Assembly: GCA_021399435.1 (NCBI GenBank)
Contig: JAJTUP010000033.1
Span: 768,473-832,472, forward strand
Reading direction: 5' to 3'
DNA length: 64,000 nucleotides
From: Diaporthe sp. PMI_573
Taxonomy: Eukaryota > Ascomycota > Sordariomycetes > Diaporthales > Diaporthaceae
Shown one piece after another: positions 1 to 10,418 of the stretch. The notes under the pieces are model-generated. The model ran no database searches. It was given only the letters and a program-made list of their open reading frames with translations, and was not told the origin of the DNA. Both the position numbers and the translations under genes were made by a program. The stretch's first letter is position 1. Every line of letters starts with the position of its first letter.

Positions 1-275
1 TCTTTCTAGCCCCTGTTTTTCTCAAGTCATTATTCTCTCTGTTAGAAGAATATACCTCTCCGAAGGTCTAAACCTTCTATATATATATACCTAGCCTTTT
101 CCTCTTAGATAGATAGTTAGTTCTTCAGTCAAATCAACTTTTTCCCTCCTATACCTAGCTTGCCTCCTCCTTCCTTAAATTTGTTCTCTGTAAGGTATTA
201 AAGAATATCTTGACTACAGCCTTACTATATCCCTCTACCCTTAGCCCTCTACCCTTAATCTAGGTATTTTTAACA
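1..275 (+). repeat. 5' LTR of A1, partial
   Basis: This matches the last 275 bases of the 483-bp LTRs at 5695-6177, 20490-20972 and 26394-26876. It ends in the conserved TTTTTAACA. The first 208 bases of the LTR are outside the window. Confidence 0.93.
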
Positions 276-328
276 GCTTAATCTAACTCCCCTATCTTCC
301 TACCTCTTTTCATCCCCTCTTAGTTCCT

Positions 329-2021
329 ATAATAACTTTAGACTAATAAACCCTTTTTAATTTCCTCCCCTCTATCCCTAGGGATTTTATAAGAATTAAT
401 CTACCACTACCTTCTAGAATCTCTAGCCCTTAAATTACCCTCGTCCTCTCTACCTTCTCTCAAGAAGGCCAGTCTACCTCCCAGACCTCTATTTAGGGCC
501 CTATCTTTCCTAAAGATATAGATAGTCTAGGTAGGGTAGTTCTCTTCACGTTCTATACTCTAGAACAAAGAATTACCCAGAAGAAAATCTTTTCTTTAGC
601 TTCCGCCTCCTTCTCGTCCCAGCTACCCTCTCAGCCCTTAGTTCCTCACCTCTCGCCTCCTAACCCCTATTCAAGAGGTAAGGAAAAATTTAGATTTTTT
701 ACTACCCAACTATAACTAGTCTTTTCTTCAGACCCATTTTACTTCTCGGCAGATTTAGCTAAAATAGCCTATTCAGCCTCCTTCCTCCAAGATTTAGCCC
801 TTTCTTAGTTCTCCCCCTACCTCAACCTTTCTACTAGCCTCTCTAATTTTATTACCTATTCAAAATTCTTCTCAGCCCTTCAAGCTACCTTTAACAACCC
901 AGATACCCTTAATACTACTAAAAGAGACCTATAGGCTCTAAAACAAAAAACCTCCTACTCGGCCTATTATTCAAAATTCATCTCCCTCGTCTCTATTCTC
1001 AGCTAGACCTCTAATATAATAAAAATCACTCACTTCTATAGAGGTCTAAAAGAGAACCTTAAGGACCTCCTAGTTAGCCAAGACATACCTCTAGATTTTT
1101 CTTCTTATACAAATAAGTGTATTTCTCTAAATAACAACCTCTTTACCCGCTAGAAGAAAAAGAAAAGAATTCAACCCCCAGTTTTAGCTCCCAACCCACC
1201 TACTATTTACCCTACTACCCCTATTTTACCCCCTAGCCCTATAAAACTTAACTCTACCCAGAGAAAGGCCTACCATAAGGCTAATAATCTCTATACCTAC
1301 TATGGCCAGCCTAGCCACTTTGTTTAAAACTACCCTTACCCTAGGAGAAAGAAATTCTTAAATATTTCTTATACTTCTACCTCAGCCCTCCCAGCTTCTC
1401 TACCTCTAAATTCGACCCCTACCGCTACCCCTACTTCTTTAACAGCTCTTATTCCCTATAAAATAAAAAAAGAGAGCAGGTAGATAGCCCACAGCCTATT
1501 TTACCCACTCCTATCAGCTATCAGAATTATTTTTCAGCCCTTAAATCAGATCCAACCCAGCCACAACCCATTCTACAGCCCAATTTACACCCAACCTTCT
1601 CAACCTCCTATAAGCCACCATCAGTAGAGGATTCAATCAATACCAATACTAAAAAATCCTCTAAAAATTCCTCTATATACAACCTAGAGGACAACCTTAA
1701 CCCTAATAGATTGATGGAGGAACCAGAAGGACCGTTTCCCAACCCCCTAAGGGCCCAGACACCCCCTATAAGGCCCCTAAAGCCTAAGCCCTATAGGCCT
1801 ACACAGGCCATTTTCAACCCCCTGTTCCCCAAACCCCCCCCTAGGCCTAAAGCCCCTGTAACTTCAGCCATTACAGGGGGCCCCAGCAGCCCTAGCAACC
1901 CCACAGGGGCCCCCTCTCAGAATTCAACCCACAGCACGCCCGTTTTTCAGCCATTTTCAACCCCGTTTACTACACCCAGCATACCCAGTTTTCAGCCTAT
2001 TTCAGCCCCTACCTCAACCTA
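329..2021 (+). pseudogene. A1 gag, RIP-inactivated
   Basis: The start corresponds to the ATG ATG of A3 (21026), mutated here to ATA. A CCHC nucleocapsid knuckle lies near 1291-1335, with Cys changed to Tyr by G-to-A. Downstream is a proline-rich linker; the 103-residue open stretch at 1711-2022 is the least damaged part of it. In this part of A1 the mutations are mostly G-to-A on the sense strand, so CA dinucleotides survive and the linker stayed open by chance. It is not a stand-alone gene. Confidence 0.75.
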
Positions 2022-2039
2022 ATTTATTCACTCTTTAAA

Positions 2040-5000
2040 CCTTGGAAATAAGGCCCCCCTCATCCTTCTTGCTACCTTTTCTAGAACTTCTAGATCTATT
2101 ATAGTTGATTTAGGAGCTACCTCTTGTTTTATCAACTTTAACTTCGCCCTTTCTTAGAATTTCCCCCTTTAGAAGAAAACTTACCCTAAAGCCCTCTTAG
2201 TAGTAGATAGAAGGAAGTCTTCTACTAGAAATATTCTTTATAAAGTCAATATTTATCTCTAGATCAACCAGTACCTTAAAACTTTAATTTTTCAAGTTAC
2301 AAAGATCTCAGGCTATTCAGCTATTTTAGGGCATTCGTGGCTTTCTCACTACAACCCTACTATAGACTAGAAAAATAGCTTTATTTCTTTTACCTTAGAC
2401 ATCTACCAGCTCTCCTGTTTACCCTCTCGCCCTTCGACTTCGCTCTTAGAATCTTTAACTATTATTTCAACCTCAAAACCCCAGACCTTAGCTTTTTCCT
2501 TAAACAACCCTATTGTGGCCTAGATTTCCAGTATAGCCCTTTTTTGATTCGCCAAAAGAGATAGGTCCCAGATCTATAGAGTATCTATTCAAGAGATCCA
2601 GGACCACCTCTCTTTAAAAGAGAAATCTCCTGAGAAAAAAGAAGAATTCCTTCAATCCACAATACCCTCTTAGTTTTACAACCTCCTACCCCTATTTTGA
2701 AAAAAGGATACTAAAAGACTCCCTCCTTACCAGGGCCCCCTCAACTACCCTATTAATCTCAAGAAGGGCAAATTAGCTCCCTTTAGCCCTCTTTACCCTA
2801 TATTAGACCTTAAATTACAGGCCCTTCAGGCCTATTTAGACAATAACTTTTAAAAAGGCTATATTAAGCCTTCCTCTTCTTTAGCAGCCTCCCCAGTCCT
2901 ATTTATTAGAAAACCAGGAGAAGGCCTTTGATTTTACATCAACTACAGGGCTTTAAATACTATTACTAAGTATAATAAAACCCCTCTTCCCCTTATTAAT
3001 GATTTTCTTTAACGGCTCTTGAAAGCTAAAATCTTTTCTTAATTAGACCTCTAGTAGGGGTTTAATTAAATTTGAATTTAACAGGGCCACGAGCTTCTTA
3101 TAGCCTTTTAAACCTGTTATAGCCTTTTTAAATATATAGTAATGCCCTTTAGGCTTACTAATGCTCCAGCTATTTTTCAGTCTTTTATTAATTACGTCCT
3201 TTAAGAATTTCTTGATATCTTTTGTGTCGTCTATATAGACGATATCTTTATTTTCTTAGATTTGAAGGAAGAATATGTTTAGTACCTCCGGGCTATCTTT
3301 AAAAAATTAGCTAAAGTAGGCTTATTTATTAAAGGAGAAAAATGTGATTTTTTTACTATTTCGACTTTTTTTCTTGGCTTTATTGTCTTTTTAGAGGGCT
3401 TATTTATGGATTTGACTAAAGTAGCTACTATTTGAGACTAGGAGCCTCCTTTTTTAGTTAAAAAACTTTAGTCCTTTCTTAGATTTACTAACTTTTACTA
3501 GAGATTTATTAAACGCTATTTTCTTATCTACCAACCCCTATTTCTTTTACTTTGAAAAAAATAGCCCTTTATGTAAAATTTAGCCTAATAGCAAGCCTTT
3601 GAGAGTTTAAAAACTCTATTTACTTTAGAGTCTATCCTTTAATACTTTAAACCCTACTCTTGATTTAATTCTTAAGACCAACTCTTTAGATAATGTTATT
3701 TTAGCTATCTTTTCCTAATAAGTACCCTATAATGGGAAATGTTTCTTACACCCTATTACCTATAGATCTTAAAAGCTTTTTAAAGCTAAAAGAAACTACG
3801 GGATAGGAGATAAGGAGATATTAGCTATTATAGACGCCTTAGCTAAATATCGTCTATATATAGAGTCTCTTGCTAGCCTTCTTTTAGTTCTTATAGATTA
3901 TTTAAATCTATCTACCTTTACTTTAAAAAAAGTCTTAAATAGATAACAAGTCTAGTAGGCTAACGAGCTTTTCAGTATAAATTTTATTATTACCTTCTAC
4001 CCTAGAGAATTTAATACTTAAGCCAATGCCCTTACTTAAAGACCCTAGGACTAGAAGGGGGGTATAGTAGCTATAGCCTCTAAAAAAACTATTATATTAT
4101 CTGAAAAGATATTATACCTAAGGGCTATAGCTACTATAGCTACCTTATTTTTAAAATTCGAATTTATTTTTAATCTTTTAACTATTTACTTAGCCCTTCC
4201 CTTAGACCCTTTTTTTAAAGAAATTTAACTTTTCTTCAAAGACCCCCTAAACTTAGCCTCTCGATATCTAGCTATTAACCTAGCTACTTGTTTTATTTAA
4301 GACAGCCTTCTACTTATTTAAAATCTAGTTTATATATTAGAAGGAGATATAAGGAGGTAAGTTATTTTTTCTTAACATTCTTACCCAGCTATAGGCCACC
4401 CTAGTATTACTTCTACTTTTGAATTAGTTACTCAAGACTTCTGGTAGCCCTCTATTTAAAAGACTATTTAGTAATATATTTAAAACTACTCTATATGTTC
4501 TAGAATCAAGCCTTTTTAGCTACCCCCCTTTAGCTTTTTAAAACCTTTAGAAATTCTCTAGAAACGCTAGACCTTAGTCTCTATGGATTTAATTACTAGC
4601 CTTCCTCCTTTAAACTCCTTTAATACTATTATTATTTTATTAACTAACTCTTAAAAATAAGCTATTTTATATCCTATAATACTACTCTAGATTTTAAAGG
4701 CTAGGCCTTACTATTTAGAGATAATATCTTTTATCTTTACAGTCTTTCTTTTAAATTTATCTCTAATTAAGGTTTTATTTTTATTTCCAAATTTTTTAAA
4801 GCCCTGTATAGGTTACTTAGAATTAAGCAGAATTTTTCTACTATAAACTACCTATAATCTAACAGCTAAACGAAAGCTATTAATACTTTATTAAAATAAT
4901 ATCTTTAAGGGTATATATCCTATTAATAAAATAACTAGGTAGACTAGCTCTCTATAGCTGAATTTACTTATAATAATTCTATTTCTTTAACAACTAAGAT

Positions 5001-5630
5001 TTCGCCTTTTTTTACTAACTACAGCTTTTATCCTTATTTCGACTCCCTACTTCCAGCCCTAGATTTAACTCTAGAAGAAGTAAAAGAATTTACTTCTTTG
5101 TTTTTAAACCTTGAGAATTTTATTCGTTTAGAAATCTACCTAGCTCAGGAAGCCTATTCTAAGTAGGCAAATAAAAGTTGACGATTTACTCTAAATTTTA
5201 CTCTAGGCTCTCAAGTATAGCTGCTTTGCTACTATATTCACACTACTAGGCCTTCTTAAAAGCTTGATTTTAAATACTTAGGGCCCTTTGAGATATCTTA
5301 AAAAATCTCTCCCTATACCTATAAACTCAAGCTTTCCCCTAGTATGAAAATATACCTAGTTTTTCACGTTTCTCTACTTAAACCCCTAGCCAAAGATCTT
5401 CTCCCTAACTAAGTTATTCTTCCACCCCCCCCTATTAAGGTTGAAGGGGAAGAGGAATTCTAGGTAAAGGAAATTCTTGATTCTAGGATTAGAGGAAAGA
5501 AACGCTAGTTCTTAGTTAGCTAGGTAGGCTATAATATACCTACCTGAGAACCTTTGGAAAATATCTCCAAGACCAAGGCCTATTCAAAGTACCTAGCCCA
5601 GTACCCTTACCAGCCCTAGATATTTATTTG
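2040..5630 (+). pseudogene. A1 pol (protease-RT-RNase H-integrase-chromodomain), RIP-inactivated
   Basis: Reading through RIP stops, the RT active site FCVVYIDDIFIF lies at 3220-3255, with both aspartates intact at 3238-3243. RNase H is near 3850-3960. The integrase core begins near 4570 with SMDLITSLPP, which carries the first catalytic Asp. A chromodomain follows at about 5460-5610 (VGYNIPTWEPLENISK), next to the polypurine tract. Chromodomains in this position target integration to methylated-histone heterochromatin, which fits the nesting seen here. Too many stops for function. Confidence 0.85.
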
Positions 5631-5694
5631 TTTATTTATCCTTGTTTTTATTTTAAATCAGCTCGTGGAACTCGCTTTGGAAAGGAGGGCCTAC

Positions 5695-6177
5695 TATTAT
5701 AAATAGCCTCCTTTAGACCTCTAGACCCCTTTAGCCTCCTTCAGTCCCTTTAAAGCCCTTCTAGCCTCCCTTAACCCTTATCTACTTCCTTTAGAAAGAA
5801 TAGGCTATCTATGTAAGCCTCTAGATATAAGTAGAGAAACTAGCTAGCCTAGCTTAGCAGAATCTTCTTATCGGAGTTATTCCTTCCACCCTTTTCCATT
5901 TCTCTTTCTAGCCCCTGTTTTTCTCAAGTCATTATTCTTTCCGTCGGAGGAATATACCTCTCCAAAGGTCTAAACCTTCTATGTATATATATCTAGCCTT
6001 TTCCTCTTAGATAGATAGTTAGTTCTTTAGTTAGATTAACTTTTTCCCTCCTATACCTAGCTTGCCTCCTCCTTTTTTAAATTTGTTCTCTATGAGGTGT
6101 TAAAGAATATCTTGACTACAGCCTTACTATGTCCCTCTACCCTTAGCCCTCTACCCTTAATCTAGGTGTTTTTAATA
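5695..6177 (+). repeat. 3' LTR of A1 (483 bp)
   Basis: It begins TATTATAAATAG (original TGTT..., G-to-A) and ends TTTTTAATA (original ...AACA). Its length equals that of the A2 and A3 LTRs exactly. The next five bases, CTTGT, belong to A2 and are the expected target duplication; the partner copy would be outside the window. Confidence 0.93.
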
Positions 6178-8942
6178 CTTGTAGCCCTATTGAATTTGAA
6201 TTTGATTAAACCCCCACTAGAGGTCTAATTAAGAAAAGATTTTAGCTTTTAAGAGCTATTAAAGGGAATTGTTAATAAGAGGAAGGGGGGTTTTATTATG
6301 CTTAGTAATAGCGTTTAGGGCCCTGTAATTAACACAAAATTAAAGGCCTCCTTCTAGTTTTCTAATAAATAGGACTAGGGAGGCTGCTAAAGAAGAGGAA
6401 GGCTTAATATAGCCTTTTTGAAGGTTATTATCTAAATAGGCCTGAAGGGCCTGTAATTTAAGGTCTGACATAGGGTAAAGAGGGCTAAAGGGAGCTGATT
6501 TGCCTTCCTTAAAATCAATAGGGCAGTCAAGGGGGCCTTGGTGAGAAGGGAGTCTTTTAGCATCCTTTTTTCGAAATAGGGGTAGGAGGTTGTGAAACTA
6601 AGAGAGTATTATAGATTAAAGGAATTCTTCTTCTTCCTTAGGAGATTTCTCTTTTAAAGAGAGGTAGTTCTAGATCTCTTAAATAGATACTCTATAAATC
6701 TAGGACCTATCTCTTTTGGTAAATTAAAAAAGGGCTGTACTGGAAATCTGGGCTATAATAGGGTTGTTTAAGGAAAAAGCTAAGGTCTAGGGTTTTAAGG
6801 TTAAAATAATAGTTAAAGATTCCAAGGGTGAAGTTAAGGGGTGAGAGGGTAAATAGGAAAGCTGGTAGATGTTTAAGGTAAAAGAAATAGAGCTATTTTT
6901 CTAGTCTATGGTAGGGTTATAGTAAGAGAGCTACGAACGCCCTAAAATAGCTGAATAGCCTAAGATCTTTATAATTTGAAAAATTAAAGTTTTGAGGTAC
7001 TAGTCGATCTAGAGACGAATATTGACTTTATAAAGAATATCTCTAGTAGAAGACTTCCTTCTATCTACTACTAAGAGGGCTTTAGGGTAAGTTTTCTTTT
7101 AAAGGGGGAAATTTTGAGAAAGGGTAAAGTTGAAGTTAATAAAACAAGAGGTAGCTCCTGAATTAACTATAATAGATCTAGAAGTTTTAGAAAAGGTAGT
7201 AGAAAGGATAAGGGGGGCCTTATTTCTAAGGTTTAAAGAGTAAATAAATTGGGTTAAGGTAGGGGCTGAAATAGGCTGAAAACCGGGTGTGCTGGATGTA
7301 GAAAACGGGGTTGAAAATAGCTGAAAAACGGGTGTGCTGTAGGTTGAATTCTGAGAGGGGGCCCCTATGGGGTTGCTAGAGCTGCTGGGGCCCCCTGTAA
7401 TGGCTGAAGTTATAGGGGCTTTAGGCCTAGGGGGGGGTTTGGGGAATAGGGGGTTGAAAATGGCCTGTGTAGGCCTACAGGGCTCAGGCTTTAGGGGCCT
7501 TATAAGGGGTATCTAGGCCCCTAGGGGGTTGGGAAACAGTCCTTCTAGTTCCTCTATTAATTTATCAGGGTTAAGGTCGTCCTCTAGGTTGTATATAGAG
7601 GAATTTTTGGAGGATTTTTTGGTATTGGTATCAATTAAATCCTTCACTAATAGTAGCTTATAGGAGGTCAAGAAGGTTAGGTGTAAATCGGGCTATGGAA
7701 TAGGCTGTAGCTAGGTTAGATCTAATTTAAGGGCTAAAAAATAATTCTAATAGCTGATAGAAGTAGGTAAAATAGGCTATGGGCTATCTACCTACTCTCT
7801 TTTCCTATTTTATAGGGAATAAGAGCTGTTAAAGAAGTAGGGGTAGTAGTAGGGGTTAAATTTAAAGGTAGAGAAGCTAGGAGGGCTAAGGTAGAAGTAT
7901 AAGAAATATTTGAGAATTTCTTTCTCCTAGGGTAAGGGCAGTCTTAAACAAAGTAGCCAGGCTAGCCACAGTAGGTATAAAGATTATTAGCCCTACAGTA
8001 GGCCTTCCTCTAGGTAGAGTTGAGTTCTATAGGGCTAGGGGGTAAAACAGGGGTAGTAGGGTAAATAGTAGGTAGGTTAGAAGCCAAAACCGGGAGCTGA
8101 ATTCTTTTCTTTTTCTTCTAGCAGGCAAAGAGGTCGTTATCTAAAGAAATATACTTATTTACATAAGAAGAAAAATCTAGAGGTATGTCTCGGCCAACTA
8201 GGAGGTCCTTAAGGTTTTCTTTTAGACCTCTATAGAAGTGAGTAATTTTTACCATATTAGAGGTCTAGCCAAGAATAGAGACGAGGGGGACAAATTTTAA
8301 ATAATAGGCTAAGTAGGAGGTTTCCTATTTTAGAGCCTATAGGTCTCTTTTAGTAGTACTGAGAGCATCTAGGTTGTTAAAGGTAGCTTAAAGGGCTAAG
8401 AAGAATTCTAAATAGGTAATAAAATCAGAAAGGCTAGTAGAAAGGTTAAGGTGGGGGGAGAATTAAGAAAGGGCTAAATCTTAGAGAAAGGAGGCTAAAT
8501 AGGTTATTTTAGCCAAATCTATCAAGAAGCAAAATAGGTCTAAAGAAAAGACTAGTTATAGTTAGGTAGTAAAAAATCTAAATTTTTTCTTACCCTCTAA
8601 ATAAGGGTTAGGAGGTAAGAGGCAAGAAACCGAGGGCTAAGAGGGTAGCTGGGACGAGAAGGAGGCAGAAGCTAAAGGAAAGATTTCCTTCTAGGTAATT
8701 CTTTATCCTAGAGTATAGAACGCAAAGAAAACTACCCTACCTAGACTATCTATATCTTTAGAAAAGATAGGGCCCTAAATAGAGGTCTAGGAGGTAGACT
8801 AGCCTTCTTAAGAGAAGGTAGAGAGGACAAGGGTAATTTAAGGGCTAGAGATTCTAGAAGGTAGTGGTAGATTAATTCCTACAAAATCCCTAGGGATAGA
8901 GGGGAGGAAATTAAAAAGGGTCTATTAGTCTAAAGTTATTAT
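6178..8942 (-). pseudogene. A2 gag and N-terminal pol fragment
   Basis: Gag starts at the position equivalent to the A3 ATG, about 8942. The zinc-knuckle region lies near 7936-7980 and the proline-rich linker near 7250-7560. Protease and the start of RT follow, and the frame is interrupted at 6178 by A1. Stops are of RIP type. RT motif YxDD, RNase H, integrase and chromodomain are missing from this piece. Confidence 0.75.
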
Positions 8943-8995
8943 AGGAACTAAGAGGGGATGAAAAGAGGTAGGAAGATAGGGGAGTTAGATTAAGC

Positions 8996-9478
8996 TATTA
9001 AAAATACCTAGATTAAGGGTAGAGGGCTAAGGGTAGAGGGATATAGTAAGGCTATAGTCAAGATATTCTTTAATACCTTATAGAGAATAAATTTAAGGAA
9101 GGAGGAGGCAAGCTAGGTGTAGGAGGGAAAAAGTTGATCTGACTGAAGAACTAACTATCTATCTGAGAGGAAAAGGCTAGGTATATATATATAGAAGGTT
9201 TGGACCTTTGGAGAGGTATATTCCTCTGATGGAGAGAATAATGACTTGAGAAAAACAGGGGCTAGAAAGAGAAATGGGAAAGGGCGGAAGGAATAACTCC
9301 GATAAGAAGATTCTGCCAAGCTAGGCTAGCTGGTTTCTCCACTTATATCTAGAGGCTTGTATAGATAGCCTATTCTTTCTGAAGGAGGCGGATAGGGGCT
9401 GAGGGAGGCTGGAAGGGCTTTGAAGGGGCTGAAGGAGGCTGAAGGGGTCTGGGGGTCTGAAGGAGGCTGTTTATAACA
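8996..9478 (-). repeat. 5' LTR of A2 (483 bp)
   Basis: Reverse complement of the family A LTR. On the minus strand it reads TGTTATAAACAGCC at its start (plus position 9478), keeping the TG that A1 and A3 have lost. It ends at 8996 with GTATTTTTAATA. Confidence 0.93.
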
Positions 9479-9585
9479 GGCCTCTTTAATTTATACTATA
9501 CTAGTCTGTATAGATACCAGGCAGTATAGTAGTAAATAAAGTCATTTAACACTTAAATACTAAATACTATTAAAAGGTTTATTTT

Positions 9586-9710
9586 TCTTAATGAGGTTAA
9601 GAGATAAAATGTTAAGAGATTAAGAGATAAAGGGTTAAGAGGTTAAAGGATAAAAGGATAAAAGGTAGAGAGTTAAAAAATAAGAGGTTAAAAGGTTAAT
9701 GAGACGAATC
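9586..9710. repeat. degenerate purine-rich minisatellite (GAGGTTAA-type units)
   Basis: Successive units such as gaggttaa, gagataaa, gggttaag and aggttaaa run head to tail with strong strand asymmetry: the plus strand is almost free of C. A second tract of the same kind lies at 9836-10005. Confidence 0.75.
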
Positions 9711-9835
9711 TACTTACTGCTTGTAAAGTAGACCACTCGGCCAAAAGACCAGAATTCCAAATCAACATTTGGCATTCCAAGCAGTATATAAAACCCATAC
9801 CGTCATAGTTGAAATATATAGGGTTAGAATATGGA

Positions 9836-10005
9836 AAGTTAGAATATAAGAGGTAAAGAGGTGAGAGGTTAAGAGGTTAGCAGGTAGGAGGTTAAGAGGT
9901 AGGAGGTTAAGAGGTTAAAAGGTTACGAGGTTAGGAGGTAGGAGGTAGGAGGTAGGAGGTTAAGATATAAGAGGTTTGGAGGTTAGGAGGTAGGAGGTTG
10001 ATAAT
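9836..10005. repeat. GAGGTTA / GAGGTAG heptanucleotide minisatellite
   Basis: Units gaggtta, gaggtag and variants follow each other, with three consecutive copies of gaggtag near 9935-9960. The plus strand is almost purely purine plus T. The unit resembles a degenerate telomere-type heptamer, but I see no TTAGGG array. Confidence 0.8.
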
Positions 10006-10418
10006 TTTAGACTTGGGGTCTAGTTACTAACATGAGGTGTTTAAGTATTTACTACCGTATGAGGGGACCGCCTACATACTGCTTAAAAAGTGTATATATA
10101 TAGTAATATTATTGATATGAAGCTTGACCACTATTGCTAGCCTAGATGTATTGGCTAAAGGACTAGAATAGTTAATTAATAATGACTACTTGAAGTAGTA
10201 TAAGGGTATAAGAGCTATACTGTCACAGTTATGAGAACAATGTGCCCTAATGATATATGTGATGGGCTGGACTAGAGGAACTGGTTGTGAAGCAGATTTT
10301 GTTGTCTTTTGTGTTGTTTTTATTTCCTTTAGCTGGACTCAAGACCTGGATAGCCATGGTTCCCTGCATCAGGAGCTTTCAGATGATAGGAGTGAGCTTG
10401 TTCTTTATGAAATCCCTA

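Larger units (their letters stand above)
1..6177 (+). mobile_element. Ty3/Gypsy chromodomain LTR retrotransposon A1 (RIP-degraded, left end outside window)
   Basis: The order is LTR, gag with a zinc knuckle, protease/RT/RNase H/integrase, chromodomain, LTR, which defines a chromovirus-type Ty3/Gypsy element. The right LTR (5695-6177) matches the left one, of which only the last 275 bases lie in the window; a 483-bp LTR puts the true start about 207 bases outside. A polypurine stretch (aaaggagggc) ends just before the right LTR. Coding frames are closed by many TAG/TAA codons of RIP type. The element lies inside A2, because the sequence right after 6177 is RT sequence of A2 in the opposite orientation. 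It aligns with A3 at a constant offset of 20,697, so indels are rare. Confidence 0.93.
6178..9478 (-). mobile_element. Ty3/Gypsy element A2, minus strand, cut by A1
   Basis: Reverse-strand copy of family A. It holds the 5' LTR (8996-9478), gag and pol up to the RT domain, where A1 begins. Alignment to A1 runs at about position = 9271 minus the A1 coordinate, so 6178 corresponds to A1 3093. The remainder of A2 should continue to the left of A1, outside the window. The 5' flank on the minus strand begins at 9479. Mutations are mostly G-to-A in the element's own sense, so TG is common and CA rare on the plus strand. Confidence 0.9.
9479..10418. other. AT-rich spacer between transposon block and gene island
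   Basis: No coding sequence is evident. It holds two purine-rich minisatellite tracts (listed separately) and a block at 9740-9800 (aaaagaccagaatt then cagtatataa) that resembles a more mutated version at 19825-19870. This suggests an older dispersed repeat. A further weak version (ctaaaggactagaat) lies near 10155. The 3' UTR of the monooxygenase gene probably occupies the right end. Confidence 0.6.

Noticed and set aside
1711..2022. 103-aa open frame on the plus strand as a stand-alone proline-rich protein gene
   Set aside because: It is the Gag linker of A1; the A2 and A3 counterparts are in the same place and contain stops.
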